From positions 1-7,113 of the forward strand of contig JAWUWD010000059.1 in NCBI GenBank assembly GCA_034112085.1: a DNA stretch of 7,113 bases, given 5' to 3'. This document shows positions 6,132 through 7,113 of the stretch, piece after piece. A model generated the notes under the pieces. It saw nothing but the letters and a program-made list of their open reading frames with translations. It was not told the origin of the DNA and did not search any database. The stretch's first letter is position 1. Each line of letters starts with the position of its first letter. A program made the translations under genes and the position numbers. The stretch comes from JAWUWD01 sp034112085 (GTDB lineage: Bacteria; Bacteroidota; Bacteroidia; Cytophagales; Cyclobacteriaceae).

Positions 6132-6155
6132 GGCTAATTAATCCTTAAGGCTAAT
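6132..6155. repeat. Direct repeat GGCTAAT upstream of the kinase gene
   Basis: GGCTAAT occurs at 6132-6138 and again at 6149-6155, 17 bp apart. Both copies are preceded by CCTT (6123-6126 and 6143-6146) at slightly different distances. It lies just before the kinase ATG at 6164 and includes the palindrome CCTTAAGG (6143-6150). It could be a tandem regulator site or chance in AT-rich DNA. The best -7-like box nearby is TATATTTA at 6112-6119. Confidence 0.25.
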
Positions 6156-6163
6156 AATATAAT

Positions 6164-7113
6164 ATGATGACTAAAAATCAGCAAGAAATCAACTTTCATA
6201 ATAATGAAGTGTTCAGGGTTATCTTCGAAGCTTCTGTAGAAGGAATTATAGCTGTGGACACATCAGGAGTGATACTTATGGCAAACCCGAGTTCTTATCA
6301 ATTATTCGGTTATGAAGGTCATGAGATGATTGGAATGAAAGTCGAAGACCTTATTCCTATGAGGATGAAAAAAAACCATGTTCAGCATCGATCTGATTAC
6401 TCTAAAAATCCAGAACCCAGAAGAATGGGGCGTGGTAGAGACTTAATGGCTTTAAGAAAAGATGGTTCAGAATTCCCGCTTGAACTGAGTCTCACGAATA
6501 CAAAATATGAAGATCAGCAGCTCACGATGGCTTTTATCATTGATATCACAAAAAGGAAGAATATTGATGTCGCTTTACGAGAGAGTGAGGAACAATTATT
6601 GAGCTATGCTTCAGAACTAGAAAACAGAGTGCAAGAACGGACGCAAGAATTAGAAGTCTCCAACAACAAGCTTCTTGCAGAGGTACAGGTTCGTAAACGT
6701 GCCGAAAGTGAAGCTAAAAAAGCACTTGAAAAGGAACGGGAACTAAGCGAACTGAAATCAAGGTTTGTTTCCATGGCTTCACATGAGTTCCGAACTCCAT
6801 TAAGTACTATTTTATCCTCAGCTGCTTTGATCGCCAGGTATAATGAACAAGACACTGAAGATAAAAGACTAAAACACATAGATCGTATCAAATCAAATGT
6901 TAAAGACCTCACTGGAATTTTGAACGATTTCCTTTCTTTGGCAAAGCTAGAAGAAGGTAAAATCAAAAATGATCCCGAAAGATTTGAAGTGAATGATTTT
7001 ATGAAAGAATTAATCAGTCAACTCAAACTTTTACTTCAAGGTTCACAAAAAATATCTTTTGAGCCACTGCCTAGTCCACAAGAAATATACCTCGACAAAA
7101 CACATCTTAAAAG
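6164..7113 (+). CDS. PAS-domain sensor histidine kinase with FixL-like PAS, C-terminus off the window
   Basis: 316 complete residues are visible, starting MMTKNQQEIN; the two adjacent ATGs (6164, 6167) are equivalent. PAS domain about residues 14-130 (EASVEGIIAVDTSG, RKDGSEFPLELS, then IIDITKRK). A long coiled coil spans about 137-198 (LENRVQERTQEL). The HisKA domain begins near 198 with the H-box SMASHEFRTPLST, phospho-accepting His207. The window ends near the start of the HATPase domain. No transmembrane segment is seen, so this is a cytoplasmic sensor. In the PAS domain His72 and Arg92 (MGRGR) align without gaps with the haem-ligating His200 and distal Arg220 of Bradyrhizobium FixL, compared from memory. 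Many PAS domains keep these residues without proven haem, so ligand binding is a hypothesis. No response regulator is in the window. It follows the MBL gene by 106 nt, so it may be transcribed separately. Confidence 0.92.
   Translation, partial: MMTKNQQEINFHNNEVFRVIFEASVEGIIAVDTSGVILMANPSSYQLFGYEGHEMIGMKVEDLIPMRMKKNHVQHRSDYSKNPEPRRMGRGRDLMALRKDGSEFPLELSLTNTKYEDQQLTMAFIIDITKRKNIDVALRESEEQLLSYASELENRVQERTQELEVSNNKLLAEVQVRKRAESEAKKALEKERELSELKSRFVSMASHEFRTPLSTILSSAALIARYNEQDTEDKRLKHIDRIKSNVKDLTGILNDFLSLAKLEEGKIKNDPERFEVNDFMKELISQLKLLLQGSQKISFEPLPSPQEIYLDKTHLK

Noticed and set aside
6604..6966. Open minus-strand frame of 120 codons
   Set aside because: Antisense to the coiled coil and HisKA domain of the kinase; Ser/Leu-rich translation is what antisense coiled coils give.
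1..7113. Possible defence system, mobile element, tRNA, riboswitch or CRISPR
   Set aside because: No transposase, integrase, repeat array, tRNA-like fold or conserved aptamer pattern was seen; intergenic gaps are short and explained by promoters and gene ends.

Overview
The window looks like chromosomal DNA of a member of the Bacteroidota, probably a marine Cytophagales-type bacterium. This is inferred from low G+C, protein styles typical of that phylum (tandem universal stress proteins, a coiled-coil PAS histidine kinase, a beta-CASP nuclease), absence of clear Shine-Dalgarno sequences, and promoter-like boxes resembling the Bacteroidota -7 consensus TAnnTTTG. Nothing suggests a phage, transposon, CRISPR array or RNA gene.

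Layout, left to right. (1) 1-1016, minus strand: an FAD-dependent sulfide:quinone oxidoreductase-like protein whose C-terminus runs off the left edge. (2) 1017-1226: a divergent promoter region with two exact Crp/Fnr-type palindromes (TGAT-N4-ATCA). (3) 1227-2066, plus: a tandem-domain universal stress protein. (4) 2067-2155: a short convergent gap. (5) 4513 down to 2156, minus: a two-gene operon with a second tandem universal stress protein (GTG start) followed after 9 nt by a SufS/CsdA-like PLP enzyme with an active-site-type cysteine. (6) 4514-4656: a second divergent promoter region with a third, one-mismatch Crp/Fnr-like palindrome. (7) 4657-6057, plus: a beta-CASP metallo-beta-lactamase-fold ribonuclease. 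(8) 6164 to the right edge, plus: a PAS sensor histidine kinase, cut off at the start of its ATPase domain.

The genes read as a stress or low-oxygen physiology cluster: sulfide/sulfane-sulfur oxidation, sulfur mobilisation from cysteine (possible), two UspA-type proteins, RNA turnover, and a sensor kinase. The most interesting signal is regulatory. The Crp/Fnr-like palindromes occur only in the divergent intergenic regions, and for both Usp genes the palindrome centre lies 33 bp from the centre of a -7-like box. That is the geometry of a class II Crp/Fnr activated promoter. The PAS domain of the kinase also aligns without gaps to the FixL haem-PAS core as I recall it, keeping the haem-ligand His and the distal Arg. 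Both point, as inference, to control by oxygen, NO or redox state. Individual families are known; the coordinated unit is the part worth checking.
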